Shown: one piece after another, positions 36,634-46,098 of the stretch
Layout: each line of letters begins with the position of its first letter
Numbering within the stretch: position 1 is the first letter of the stretch
Origin: Planctomycetota bacterium
GTDB taxonomy: Bacteria; Planctomycetota; Phycisphaerae; Phycisphaerales; UBA1924
Direction: 5' to 3'
DNA: 64,000 nt
Assembly: GCA_018968885.1 (NCBI GenBank)
Contig: JAGWZK010000008.1
Coordinates: 1-64,000 of the forward strand
Notes under the pieces: model-generated
What the model was told of the DNA's origin: nothing
Database searches by the model: none
What the model saw: only the letters and a program-made list of their open reading frames with translations
Translations under genes and position numbers: made by a program

Positions 36634-38690
36634 CTCGCGCCCGGCGCATCCTCTCTCACTTCAACCCGCTCTCCACCTGCTTCGGACCGGTCTTTGAAAA
36701 AGAGGTCTATATCAGTGGCCGCAGAGCCGGCACATACGTCGTCCGGGGACTCGCCGGGCTGGCGCTGCTTGCCGTTCTTGGTATCGCCTGTGGCAGTCTG
36801 TACATTACCTATCTCAATCCGGGCTTTGCAGGCGCACTTCCTAATTCCGATTGGGCTGAGACCGCCGGTGGCGGTGCACTTCGCCTGCAGAAACTTCAGT
36901 CCACCGCTTCGATCCTCGCGGCAATCCTTGGCTGGTTTGCGTATGTCCTGCTCCTCTTGGTCACGCCGGTGTTTCTGGCCCCCTGCGTGATGGAGGAAGT
37001 CCGGCTCCGCACCCTCCCTGCCCTCCTCACCACACCCCTTACCGCCAGCGACATCATTCTGGGAAAGCTCTTTGGCCGTGGCGTGCAGATTCTGATTCTC
37101 GCGCTGCTCCCCATTCCCGTTTTGTTGATCGCGCGCACCCTCGGTGGTATTCCCATCGCCGCGATTTTCTCCTTCAGCGCCATCATCTTCGCTTCCGTGC
37201 TGCAGATGGCTGCGGTTTCCATTGCCATCTCCGTCATCACGCGCCGCTCCGCCACCGCCATCGTCCTTGCGTATTGCACCTGGGTGGCCGTGAACGCAGT
37301 TCCTGCCATCGCCATTACGTACATGTCATTCAAGTTGCAGTGGTTTCGCACTTCCGAAGCCGTCACGATGGCACTCGCTGCTCCAGTTGCCATGGGTGCC
37401 ACCACCGCGCAGCAACTCCTGGGCGAAACCGTCGCCGGAGGCGATTCTCTCTGGATCATCGCCAGCATCTATCACTTCACGGTCGCATTGCTCATTCTCA
37501 CCATCTCCATCGCCCTCATGCGCCGCACCATGACGCGCGAAGGCGCGGGTATCTCCGGCTCCACCAGCGAGGCCCCAAAGAAGCAAAAACGCACTTCAAG
37601 ACCGGCCTCGCAATCCGCCCCTCAACTCGTCTCTGCGGCACCCGCCGGCGATGCACTTGCCGGAGGCGCGATTGCAGCAGATGCAAAGGTGAGCGCGGGT
37701 TCACCTCTGCCCGCTGCAACTTCCGTCGAAGTTCCTGTCGAAACACCCGAAGATACTTCTCCGATTGTCACGCCGGATCGCAATCCTCCTGCCATTCGCA
37801 CGGTCTCGGACGACCCGATTCTTTGGCGCGAGTTGCGCACTCCGATATTCCGTCGCACCTGGCATCGCCGCGCCGCCATTGTCTTGGGTTTGGCTCTGTT
37901 TCTGTGGATCACCATCGGCAGCTTGGATGAACCCACCTTCGCCGTGCCGATGGTTCTGGGCATTCTCCTCACCATTGGTTTGCTGCAATCCGGCGTTCTC
38001 ACCACCGCCGCCATCTCCACCGAGCGCGAAGGGAAGACTTGGGAAACTCTGCTCACCACACCCCTCTCTGGTGGCGAGATCCTCTGGAGCAAGCTCGCCG
38101 CAGCCCTCACCAAGATCTGCTGGCCGCTATTCATCGGTCAGGCCTTCGTGCTCGCCTTCGGACTGATCCTCACCCAGACCGCCCACTACTCCATGCTTTT
38201 GCATTGGCCCCTCGTCTTTGTCGGTCCCTGCTTCTTTCTCGCCTGCACCGGCACGTTCTTCGGCCTTATCTTCAAGCGTTCCACCGTCGCCGCCGTCTTC
38301 AATCTAGGTCTAGCTTTCGCCCTGTGGGCTGTTTTGCCTGTGGTGCTTCTGGTCATCGGTCAGACCTACAACGCAGTCACCAACTACACCGTCAATGGCG
38401 ATATGGCCGCCCGCATCGCCCTACTCATCAATCCCTACGCCTGGTTCGGCATCAGCATCGATGGTGCGACTTCGCTCGACGGTCGGGTTCGTACTGACTA
38501 TGACATCATCGATTTTACCCGCGTACCTCTCTTTCTCTTCCTCTTCTGCGAACTCCTTTTCTCGGGTATCTACATCGCCCTGGGCTTTGCCGTGATGCTC
38601 GCCGCTCATTGCCTCTTTCCCAAATTCTCCGGCCGCACACCCCCGGAAGGCCCTCCCAGCGTGCAGCCCGCCCCCATTTCTGGCCGATAA
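36630..38690 (+). CDS. ABC-2 type permease with two fused halves
   Basis: 686 residues. Two homologous membrane halves, each with about six helices, are joined by a Pro/Ala/Ser-rich linker at about 305-390. Matching elements show the duplication: RTLPALLTTPLTASDIILGK in the first half and KTWETLLTTPLSGGEILWSK in the second. Both lie after an opening segment (FEKEVYISGRRAGTYVVRG; ILWRELRTPIFRRTWHRR). One chain therefore supplies both transmembrane domains for the ATPase encoded just upstream. The substrate is unknown. It is the last of the tightly overlapping genes. Confidence 0.88.
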   Translation: MTRARRILSHFNPLSTCFGPVFEKEVYISGRRAGTYVVRGLAGLALLAVLGIACGSLYITYLNPGFAGALPNSDWAETAGGGALRLQKLQSTASILAAILGWFAYVLLLLVTPVFLAPCVMEEVRLRTLPALLTTPLTASDIILGKLFGRGVQILILALLPIPVLLIARTLGGIPIAAIFSFSAIIFASVLQMAAVSIAISVITRRSATAIVLAYCTWVAVNAVPAIAITYMSFKLQWFRTSEAVTMALAAPVAMGATTAQQLLGETVAGGDSLWIIASIYHFTVALLILTISIALMRRTMTREGAGISGSTSEAPKKQKRTSRPASQSAPQLVSAAPAGDALAGGAIAADAKVSAGSPLPAATSVEVPVETPEDTSPIVTPDRNPPAIRTVSDDPILWRELRTPIFRRTWHRRAAIVLGLALFLWITIGSLDEPTFAVPMVLGILLTIGLLQSGVLTTAAISTEREGKTWETLLTTPLSGGEILWSKLAAALTKICWPLFIGQAFVLAFGLILTQTAHYSMLLHWPLVFVGPCFFLACTGTFFGLIFKRSTVAAVFNLGLAFALWAVLPVVLLVIGQTYNAVTNYTVNGDMAARIALLINPYAWFGISIDGATSLDGRVRTDYDIIDFTRVPLFLFLFCELLFSGIYIALGFAVMLAAHCLFPKFSGRTPPEGPPSVQPAPISGR

Positions 38691-38697
38691 CTCCTGT

Positions 38698-41523
38698 ATG
38701 ACGGCTCGCCTTCTGGCGCTGGTCCTCTTGGCTGGCTGCGCTCCCTCCGCGCACGCTCAGGTTGCCCCGCGCCCAGAGCCCGCCGACCGCCGCCCCGAAT
38801 CCGCCAAGCGACTCGTCGCATCTTTCGATTTCGAGGAGAAAGACACCAACCCCGATCCTGTGCCGCGCTATTGGATCCGTGGTCAAGACGACCCTTCCAT
38901 CAATCGCTCTCGCCCCGGCTTTCCTAATTGGAACACAGCCGAACTGGATTTCACCGTCGCCTCTGGTGGCATCGGCTCAGTCATCCTTCCCACTCGTGGC
39001 GGCTCCACATCCCTCATCCTCGAGCGTGGCGTCATCCCGATCTTTGCCGGCGCCGATTATCAGATCACCGCGCGAACCCGCACTGCGGATCTCAAGTCCG
39101 CCCGCGCTGTCATCTCCGCATCCTTCCTCGATGCCGCAGGCCAGCTCATTCCCGGCACCGAGTCCCGCTCGCTCCCAGCGCACACCGACGGCTCGTGGAT
39201 CAACATCCAACTCGAGGTGCTGGGCAACTCTCCCAAGGCCGCATACCTCCAGCTCGAACTCCTGCTGCTGCAACCCGATCAACTGCCACGCCGCATCGGC
39301 GACATCGTTCCTCGCGCTGATGTCAAGGGCGCCGCGTGGTTTGATGACATCAAAGTCCTGCAACTCCCGCGAATTGAGCTCACCTCCACGGCCCCCGGCA
39401 ATTGCTTTGTGGGCACGAATCGCCCCACGCTCACCGCCTCGGTTCGCGACCTCACTGGCGAAGATATCGACGTTCACTTCAACATCTTTGATGCAGCCGG
39501 TCGCGTCGTTGCCACCTCTCAAGGGCGATTGGAAAGTGGCCGCTCCTCCATCGACTTCACACCTTCACTTCCCGCCTTTGGCTGGTACAGCGCAGATGTC
39601 GGCATATTCAGCGGCACCCAGCGCGTCGGCTTTGCCCAGGTTGGTCTGGTATGGGTGCCCGCGCTTCCTCAGCGCCGAGACCCCACCGGCATCCGCGCCG
39701 CCGCGGATGCACCCAGGGAATCACGCTTCGGCCTGCTTCTGCACGACATTCCACCCGTTGTCGCATCGCAACTCGCCTCAGTCCTTCGCGCAGCCCGCAG
39801 TGGCAGCGTCGTCCTCCCCGCGTGGACTGACGACCTCACCGCCGCCGACATTCCTTCGCGTATCGCGTATCTGGGCACCCCGATCACACAACTCCTCACC
39901 ACGAACACCTCCATTTCTCTCTCGCTTCCCGTCGTTCCCGCCGATCTGGCGCGTGCCGCCAAAGTCGATGCCGATGATGTTTACGGCCTCTTTTCCCGTC
40001 CGGATTCGCAATGGGCCGCTTGGATCGATCCCTTCCTCGATCGCTTCGGCCAGCGCATCACCCGCTGGCAGATCGGCAGCACACACAGCAATCCGCGGCT
40101 CATTTCTTCAGATCTCACCCGCATCACCAACACACTCTCCTCCTATCTCTCGCGCCTGGTTCCCGGGCCCACCACCGTGTTGGCCTGGCCCGAAGAGATG
40201 GTCGGCCCGACACTCCCTGCCTCCGTCTCGCTGTTGGTGCGCACGCCTCACAACGCCCCCAGTCAGGCCATGCCCGGCGTCTTACCCAGCACCGTGCCAG
40301 ATGCCGCGTGTCTGGTCAATTCCGGCCACCCCGATGCCGCGCCCTTGGATCGCGCTGCCGAGCTCGCGCGGCGGATGGTCGAACTCTGGATCGCCTCTCA
40401 CCCCGCAGGCCAAGGCCTCTCCGCATCGCGCACAGATTACACCTTTTACCTGCCCCAGCCTTGGATTCTCGCCGGACCTCGTCGTCCCCAGCTTAGCCCG
40501 ACCATCGAGTTGGCCGTGTGGCGCACCATGGCTGATCGCCTCTCCGGCCGCCGCGTCATCGGCACGTTCCCTGCTGGCGATGGCATCACCTGCTACATCC
40601 TCGCTCCCGATGCTTCGCGCCCCGATCAAGACACACCCCGCACCGCAGCACTCGTCCTCTGGGCTGATGCTCCCCTTTCCTCCACCTTCGCCTGCTCCAC
40701 TTCGCTCGGCCAGGGTCGCATCACTTTCACCGATCTCTTTGGCAACACTGTCGATGCGCACCCCGATCCTGATGCCGACCCCGAACTGCTTTCGCAACCC
40801 ACACCACCTATCCGGCTTCCCGTCTCTCGCGCGCCACTCTTCATCGAAGGGATCGATCTCGATCTGGTGCGATTCATCTCGTCAGTGCGCATCGATCCGC
40901 GTGAATTGACTTCCAGCGGTCGTGCCAATCAGCACGCTATCCGCTTTGAGAATCCCTGGCGAGGCGGGCTCTCTGCCAAGGTCACCATCGTGCAGCCAGG
41001 TGCTGCCCGCACTCTTGGCGGCGCGCTGGATCGCTCGTGGACCATCACCCCTCGCATTTCCCAGGTCACCGTCCCTGCCTCGTCCCCAGCCAGCATCCCA
41101 TTCACCATCGGCTTTGGCTCTGGGGAAGAGGCCGGACCTCGCCCCTTCATCGCCGATTTTGATCTGATTGCCGAACGCCAGTACGGCCGCATCCGCGTCC
41201 GCAGCGAAATCGAGATTGCCCTGCAAGGGCTGGCACTTGATGTCGTCGCGCGTCGCATCAAGGTCTCTGGTGGCGAAGACATCATCATCGAAGCCACACT
41301 CACCAACACCGGCTCCGACGTCATCAACGCTGAGGTCACCACCTTCATGCCCGGCGAACCTCGCGAACGCCGCACCATTGCCGGGCTGCAATCTGGCGCT
41401 CAATCGATTCGCCGCTTCGTCTTTCGCGACACCAAGCGTGCCTTCATCGGAAAAAAGGTCGTCGTCACCGTCAACGAACCAGCTCGCGGCGGGCGCATCA
41501 GCCGCTCCGTCGAATTGCCGTAA
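38698..41523 (+). CDS. Large secreted protein of unknown function
   Basis: 941 residues. A signal peptide of about 21 residues ends AHA; a Cys at 14 is inside the hydrophobic core and not in a good lipobox. A beta-rich N-terminal half includes a carbohydrate-binding-like segment (about 30-230: LVASFDFEEKDTNPD, and AAWFDDIKVLQL). A middle alpha/beta region (about 340-600) resembles a glycoside-hydrolase-like barrel, without assignable catalytic residues. Ig-like domains finish the protein. It starts seven bases after the permease stop and is probably co-transcribed, so it may be handled by that transporter. Confidence 0.72.
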   Translation: MTARLLALVLLAGCAPSAHAQVAPRPEPADRRPESAKRLVASFDFEEKDTNPDPVPRYWIRGQDDPSINRSRPGFPNWNTAELDFTVASGGIGSVILPTRGGSTSLILERGVIPIFAGADYQITARTRTADLKSARAVISASFLDAAGQLIPGTESRSLPAHTDGSWINIQLEVLGNSPKAAYLQLELLLLQPDQLPRRIGDIVPRADVKGAAWFDDIKVLQLPRIELTSTAPGNCFVGTNRPTLTASVRDLTGEDIDVHFNIFDAAGRVVATSQGRLESGRSSIDFTPSLPAFGWYSADVGIFSGTQRVGFAQVGLVWVPALPQRRDPTGIRAAADAPRESRFGLLLHDIPPVVASQLASVLRAARSGSVVLPAWTDDLTAADIPSRIAYLGTPITQLLTTNTSISLSLPVVPADLARAAKVDADDVYGLFSRPDSQWAAWIDPFLDRFGQRITRWQIGSTHSNPRLISSDLTRITNTLSSYLSRLVPGPTTVLAWPEEMVGPTLPASVSLLVRTPHNAPSQAMPGVLPSTVPDAACLVNSGHPDAAPLDRAAELARRMVELWIASHPAGQGLSASRTDYTFYLPQPWILAGPRRPQLSPTIELAVWRTMADRLSGRRVIGTFPAGDGITCYILAPDASRPDQDTPRTAALVLWADAPLSSTFACSTSLGQGRITFTDLFGNTVDAHPDPDADPELLSQPTPPIRLPVSRAPLFIEGIDLDLVRFISSVRIDPRELTSSGRANQHAIRFENPWRGGLSAKVTIVQPGAARTLGGALDRSWTITPRISQVTVPASSPASIPFTIGFGSGEEAGPRPFIADFDLIAERQYGRIRVRSEIEIALQGLALDVVARRIKVSGGEDIIIEATLTNTGSDVINAEVTTFMPGEPRERRTIAGLQSGAQSIRRFVFRDTKRAFIGKKVVVTVNEPARGGRISRSVELP

Positions 41524-41525
41524 CC

Positions 41526-42374
41526 TCATTGCAAACCAAGCACAAAGATCGAGTATCCCGGTTCCGCCGGTGGAATCTCATTCCCTTCTTCATCCACACT
41601 CGCCAGCACACGCAACCCCGCCTTCTCGACCACGCGCATCCACTCCTGCAGGTTGTAGCTCAACAGTTCATAGCGGTCATCTACATCCCAGGTCTTGGCG
41701 TCCTTTCCTCGCCCTTCTGTCATCTGCAAGTGACTCAGCACCTGCTCCATTCGCGATCGTGCGGTGCTTCCTCCCGTGGCAGGCAAGTACTGCACCGTCT
41801 GCAAGACCTTCAACCCTTGCTCCGATCCCTTCCACACATCCTCGGTCGGCACTTCCACCCCGTACCAACTCAAGCTCAGCCCCACCACATAAACGCCTCC
41901 CGGCTTCAACGCCCGCTTCACACCCTTCAAGTGTGACACCATCGCGGCATCATTCTTGACATGTCGAATCGTGTTGATGAGATTGAATGAAAAATCGACA
42001 CTCCCCGGCTTCACCACCTTCTCTAACTTGGTCATATCTCCCTTGAGCAGCGACACTTTCTGCTTCTCTCCGCCCTTCATCGCCGCGCGGCCAAACTCCA
42101 TGAGTTCATCGGCTAGATCCACACCTATGCCCTTGGTGGCACACCCCAATTGCGCCGCCACACGCAGATACCTTCCGGTGCCGCACGCTGGCTCCATCCA
42201 CACACCCTTGGGTCGCGCTTTACCACCAACAAACTTCCTCGCAATCCGCGCCAATCCCCGCACTTCCTTCCCAGTCCCCTTCCAATGCAGCACCTCATAC
42301 GCCAGGGGCATCGCATACAGCCGGGCCTGACCCTTGTTCCCGCTTGATTCGTTCTCTGCTGCCTTCTTTGCCAT
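41526..42374 (-). CDS. SAM-dependent methyltransferase
   Basis: 282 residues from ATG 42374, which has AGGA at nine-base spacing; ATGs at 42380 and 42383 sit too close to it. The class-I methyltransferase fold is clear: motif I VWMEPACGTGRYL near 60, an acidic residue after GIGVDLADELM, SLLKGDM, and VDFSFNLINTIRH near 120, then LKPGGVYVVGL. The substrate is unknown. The DUF4442-free, small-molecule-type layout suggests a metabolite or lipid substrate, but this is a guess. It converges with the secreted protein gene two bases away and diverges from the esterase gene. Confidence 0.82.
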   Translation of the reverse strand: MAKKAAENESSGNKGQARLYAMPLAYEVLHWKGTGKEVRGLARIARKFVGGKARPKGVWMEPACGTGRYLRVAAQLGCATKGIGVDLADELMEFGRAAMKGGEKQKVSLLKGDMTKLEKVVKPGSVDFSFNLINTIRHVKNDAAMVSHLKGVKRALKPGGVYVVGLSLSWYGVEVPTEDVWKGSEQGLKVLQTVQYLPATGGSTARSRMEQVLSHLQMTEGRGKDAKTWDVDDRYELLSYNLQEWMRVVEKAGLRVLASVDEEGNEIPPAEPGYSIFVLGLQ

Positions 42375-42418
42375 GAACATCATTCCTTTGAGAGTGCTCC
42401 ATCATTGTCTCGTCCCGA

Positions 42419-42424
42419 TACCCT
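42419..42424 (+). promoter_or_regulatory. Putative -10 box (TACCCT) of the esterase gene
   Basis: TACCCT is followed by nine bases and then ATG at 42434, with no ribosome binding site. The same hexamer lies six bases before the S1/P1 nuclease start. Confidence 0.35.
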
Positions 42425-42433
42425 CTCTCCATC

Positions 42434-44104
42434 ATGCGCCACGCAATTTCCGCAGTTTCAGCCATCTCCCTCCTTTCTTCGTTCACCCTCGCCGACGGCG
42501 CGACCTTTTCCATCACCTTTCCCGTCGCGGCACGATCCGCGCCCGTCACCGCCACCGATCACGCCCGCTGCATCATCACCCTCATCGCGGATTCCTCCCC
42601 CCTCTTCCGTCGCGGCAAGCCCATCGATGGCCCCTTCTGGGAAGACGGCCAACCTGCCTACGGCTTCGATGTGTCCACACTGGCTCCCGACACTCCTTTT
42701 CCCATGCCCGAGGATGCTCAGTTCTTCGGCTCTCGAGCTGCGGCACTCCCCCCCGGTAACTACATCGCCCAGGCGCGCCTCGTCATCAATCGTCACAACA
42801 GCAACTGGCGTCGTGCCCCCGGTTCCCTCTATTCTGAAGTCGTTTCTTTCACCATCGCCAAAGACTCCGCTGTCACTGTCACGCTTCCTCTGACCAAGGT
42901 CGTCACAGTTACTCCCGACACCGACACAGATCGCATCAAGTTCATCTCGATTCCTTCATCTCTCCTCTCCAACTTCCATCAGCGACCGATCAACATCCGC
43001 TGTTCCGTCGTTCTCCCCATCGACTACAACCCCGAGCGTTCTTATGCCGCTCTCTACCACGTCCCCGGTTTCGGAGGCGATCATCGCGAGGCCCGCCGCG
43101 TGGCTTCTTCCTCAGCCGCTGCGCCCGAGGGCACGCCCCAGCACACTCTGGCACGTAATCTCTTCGAGATCACTCTCGACCCCGAATCCGCCAACGGTCA
43201 CACACTCTTTGCCGATTCAGCAAACAACGGCCCCGTCGGCAAAGCCCTCATCACCGAACTCATCCCCGAACTCCATCGCCGCTTCCCCGCTCTGAAATCC
43301 ACTCCCGCCGCTCGCCTCCTTCGCGGTCACTCTTCCGGCGGCTGGTCCACTCTCTGGCTTGCGACCGAATACCCCGAGACCTTCGGTGCCTGCTGGTCAT
43401 CCTCTCCCGATCCCGTAGATTTCCGCCGCTTTCAACTCACTGACATCTACGCCGACTCCTCTCTCTTCACCATCTCACTTCCCGCCCACGACTCCATCGC
43501 TGCGGATTCTCCCCTCCTCCGTTTCCTTCAGCCCGCGGCACTCTTGCCCGACACTTCACCTCCGGAAATCTGTTCCTATCGACGCATAAGCCGCAGTGAG
43601 CGCAAGACCATTCCCGTCATGTCTGCGCGGCGCGAGAATCTCCAGGAAGAACTCCTCGGTCCCTCCAACACCAGCGGTCAACAGTGGGATTCGTGGTACG
43701 CCGTCTTTGGCCCCAAGGGCTCCGATGGCAACCCCGCCGCGCTCATCGATGCGCAGACGGGCGAGATCAACCCCTCTATTGCCGCTCAGTATCGCACCTA
43801 CGACATCGCCGACCGCTTACGCAAAGATCCTGCCAGATATGGCCCCATCTTTCAGCAGCGCATCCGCCTGGCAGTGGGGGATCAGGACAACTTCTGGCTC
43901 AATGAGGCCGTCGCGCTTCTCAAGCCAGAGGTGGACAAACTCAACTTTCTGGTTCTGCCCGAAGGTCAACATGGCTACATCGAGATCATTCCCGGTGCAG
44001 ATCACGGCACCATCTACACCAGCAGCACGCTGAGCAATTTCCCGGCTCAGATGCTCGATCACCTGACTCGCAATCAGTTGATTCCTCAGACTCCACCCAG
44101 ATAA
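42434..44104 (+). CDS. Secreted esterase-like alpha/beta hydrolase
   Basis: 556 residues with a signal peptide of about 20 residues ending TLADG. The first 150 residues are a beta-rich domain. The catalytic domain follows, with YAALYHVPGFGGDHREA (oxyanion region) and the nucleophile elbow GHSSGG, Ser at about residue 300. An acidic residue is likely in VGDQDNFW, and the His in GADHGTIY. This matches the putative esterase (EsteraseD/Fes-like) family acting on acyl or feruloyl esters outside the cytoplasm. Its 5' end is divergent from the methyltransferase gene. Confidence 0.82.
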   Translation: MRHAISAVSAISLLSSFTLADGATFSITFPVAARSAPVTATDHARCIITLIADSSPLFRRGKPIDGPFWEDGQPAYGFDVSTLAPDTPFPMPEDAQFFGSRAAALPPGNYIAQARLVINRHNSNWRRAPGSLYSEVVSFTIAKDSAVTVTLPLTKVVTVTPDTDTDRIKFISIPSSLLSNFHQRPINIRCSVVLPIDYNPERSYAALYHVPGFGGDHREARRVASSSAAAPEGTPQHTLARNLFEITLDPESANGHTLFADSANNGPVGKALITELIPELHRRFPALKSTPAARLLRGHSSGGWSTLWLATEYPETFGACWSSSPDPVDFRRFQLTDIYADSSLFTISLPAHDSIAADSPLLRFLQPAALLPDTSPPEICSYRRISRSERKTIPVMSARRENLQEELLGPSNTSGQQWDSWYAVFGPKGSDGNPAALIDAQTGEINPSIAAQYRTYDIADRLRKDPARYGPIFQQRIRLAVGDQDNFWLNEAVALLKPEVDKLNFLVLPEGQHGYIEIIPGADHGTIYTSSTLSNFPAQMLDHLTRNQLIPQTPPR

Positions 44105-44249
44105 CTACGTCCCAGAATCAGGTGATTCTCGACCTTTCCCCTGTGAATCTGCATCGCGCATGCGGCTTGCACAGCCTGTTCCCTGCCCGTGCACCCATAC
44201 CCGTCGGGTCCGATTTCTCGTCTCCGGTGATCATGTCGATATTCACAGC

Positions 44250-44621
44250 ATGATTCCTTTCACTGGCTGCGCCAACGTGGAAGAGACCCCCGCCGACAAC
44301 CGTCGCCGCAGCGGTCGTCTCAAGGTCGCTGAGGTCGTCACCGAGCACGGTGCCGTGCAGGACCTCTCTGCCACTGGCATGCGCATCCGCATGGGTTGAA
44401 AGACTCCCAAGGTCGATTCGGTCCACACGTTCCTCATCACCAACGACGATGTCCGTTTCCTTGTCTCAGGTCGCGTCACTCGCATCATCAGGACCGGTTT
44501 CTTCTCACGCGAGATTGGCATCGAGTTCGTCGGCATGGATGAATCCGCTCGCGAAGGACTCGCCAACATCGTTCGCAACACCATGAACTCAGAAGTGCTG
44601 CGCTTCAACAAGGCCGCCTGA
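44250..44621 (+). pseudogene. PilZ domain protein interrupted by an in-frame TGA
   Basis: A single reading frame of 123 codons from ATG 44250 is broken only by TGA at 44397-44399. Before it are both cyclic-di-GMP motifs: RRSGR (RxxxR type) and, in the DLSATGMRIRM stretch, D-x-S-x-x-G. After it the same frame continues with KTPKVDSVHTFLITNDDV and GRVTRIIRTGFFSREIGIEF, the rest of a PilZ barrel, and ends at TGA 44619-44621. Codon composition is the same on both sides. The intact protein would bind cyclic-di-GMP; the truncated one would keep the binding motifs but lose most of the barrel. The stop may be a real nonsense mutation, a sequencing error or, less likely, read through. An in-frame ATG at 44160 would extend the N-terminus. 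Confidence 0.82.
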
Positions 44622-44647
44622 ACCCGACATCGTGTTCCTCGCGTCAG

Positions 44648-44653
44648 TACACT
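44648..44653 (+). promoter_or_regulatory. Putative promoter (-10 TACACT) of the lipoprotein gene at 44660
   Basis: TACACT lies six bases before GTG 44660. CCGACA at 44624-44629 is 18 bases upstream and matches the last four bases of TTGACA. No ribosome binding site is present, so the transcript may be leaderless. Confidence 0.48.
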
Positions 44654-44659
44654 CCTGGG

Positions 44660-45244
44660 GTGCGTTGCCTCCTCGCCTGCATTCCGTTGGCCTTCACATT
44701 CGTACTTTCTGGCTGCGCGACGCCTCGTCCTCTTGATTCCACGCTTATCACGGATGCACGCTGGCGCAGCGTCATCGACGCCTACACCACCGCGATCAAC
44801 ACCACGCGCTCCGACCCATATTGGCACCACCATTGGCTCGGGAACGCCGCAGTTCTCAACCAGGGTCCGCCCCACAAAGGCCTCTGTTGGCAATGGCGCG
44901 ATCACCTCGATGTCATGCTCGCTCCTGCTCTCGCATCCGCTCGCCTCACCGCTCGAGGTATTCACACGCGCCGAGGCACGCGCATGGAGCACAACGCCCT
45001 CATCATCTTCGACCCAGCCACGATAACGGATTCTGCACTCCTCACAGCGCCCGCTCCCAACCCAGATTCCCCGCCAATCGCCCTCGTATTTGATCCTTGG
45101 TTTTGCGGCGAGCCCGCCATCTACAGCGTCCCCGATTGGTCGAAACTTTCCTTCGATGGCCACCCCGTCGGCATCGACTCGCGTCCATTCCCCGTTGGGC
45201 AAGTGTCTCCTCCGACTCGCCGCGACACGTCACCCGCCTGGTAA
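44660..45244 (+). CDS. Putative lipoprotein of unknown function
   Basis: 194 residues from GTG 44660. The signal ends in LSGC with the lipidated Cys at residue 19. The mature part is rich in Trp, His and Pro and has no known motif. The gene starts 38 bases after the broken PilZ gene on the same strand but has its own putative promoter. It converges with the GNAT gene five bases away. Confidence 0.68.
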   Translation: MRCLLACIPLAFTFVLSGCATPRPLDSTLITDARWRSVIDAYTTAINTTRSDPYWHHHWLGNAAVLNQGPPHKGLCWQWRDHLDVMLAPALASARLTARGIHTRRGTRMEHNALIIFDPATITDSALLTAPAPNPDSPPIALVFDPWFCGEPAIYSVPDWSKLSFDGHPVGIDSRPFPVGQVSPPTRRDTSPAW

Positions 45245-45249
45245 GTCGA

Positions 45250-46065
45250 TCACGTGACTCGTGAAACACTCGTCTTCGACCCGTTGCGGCTTTCGCTTCC
45301 TTCTTTCAACTTTCTACTTTTACACTCCCACACCTCCCACGCAAATGCTTCGGTGAATCCCGCCCGCAAGAGGTTGTTTGTGCTCGTCATCTCCGCCGTC
45401 ACTGTCTCTGCGATGCACCACTTCAGTCCCAGTTCCATCGCCCGCCTCACGCGCATCCGGATTAATGCACTCTGACACCCGCGCTTCCGCCATTGCGGAT
45501 GTGTGCCAGCCCAACCCACATTCGCACAATTCTCAGTCGGAATCAGTGCAGCCATGGCCGCCGGTTCCTCTTCCACCCAGGCACCGAATAATTCCGCAAG
45601 GCCCCGATCCGCCAGAATCGCCGCCACTTTCACCCCGCCTTCCGAATACCACGGAGCGATGTGCTTCAGAAACGCCCCGCGCTCGGCACCTTCAAGTCGC
45701 CGCGTCTCCACTGCGTTCGCATGCGCGTCACACGCGAGTTCTTCCACGCTTCGCGCCAGCACCGGATACGTCACCCGCGGCACGCGTTTCGCGCCATGTG
45801 TGCTCAATGCCTCTTCGGTTCCCGCGTCGCTCGCAGACGGCCCGAACCACATGAATGCCCGCGGCAATCCCTCACGCTCAAAGATGCTCACAGCGTGCTC
45901 AACGTCCGCGGCAGTCACGGTGCGCCCCGGTGCATACCAGCATGCCGCGTTCTTGTTGGTTGAGGCAAACTCCTCGTCGCGGCTTGGCGGGTGCAGGGTC
46001 AGAAAGCCGCCGGGAATATCCAGCAGCAGCGCGTCAGCCCGCAGTGGCACAACTCGGCGCCGCAA
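45250..46065 (-). CDS. GNAT family N-acetyltransferase
   Basis: 271 residues if started at TTG 46065 (GTG 46050 is another option). The C-terminal half is a GNAT fold: GWAGTHPQWRKRGCQSALI holds the acetyl-CoA-binding Q/RxxGxG/A-like loop, with a Cys replacing the second small residue. TSTNNLLRAGFTEAF is the usual last helix-strand. The N-terminal 120 residues are a divergent second GNAT-like half. The same frame runs 17 codons further upstream to ATG 46116, which has a -10-like TAGACT six bases before it but carries a TAG at codon 6. The natural start may therefore be inactivated, leaving only weak starts. The substrate is unknown. Confidence 0.8.
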   Translation of the reverse strand: MRRRVVPLRADALLLDIPGGFLTLHPPSRDEEFASTNKNAACWYAPGRTVTAADVEHAVSIFEREGLPRAFMWFGPSASDAGTEEALSTHGAKRVPRVTYPVLARSVEELACDAHANAVETRRLEGAERGAFLKHIAPWYSEGGVKVAAILADRGLAELFGAWVEEEPAAMAALIPTENCANVGWAGTHPQWRKRGCQSALIRMRVRRAMELGLKWCIAETVTAEMTSTNNLLRAGFTEAFAWEVWECKSRKLKEGSESRNGSKTSVSRVT

Positions 46066-46098
46066 GGCGTCGATCGCCGCGGCACAGTCTCGAATCAG

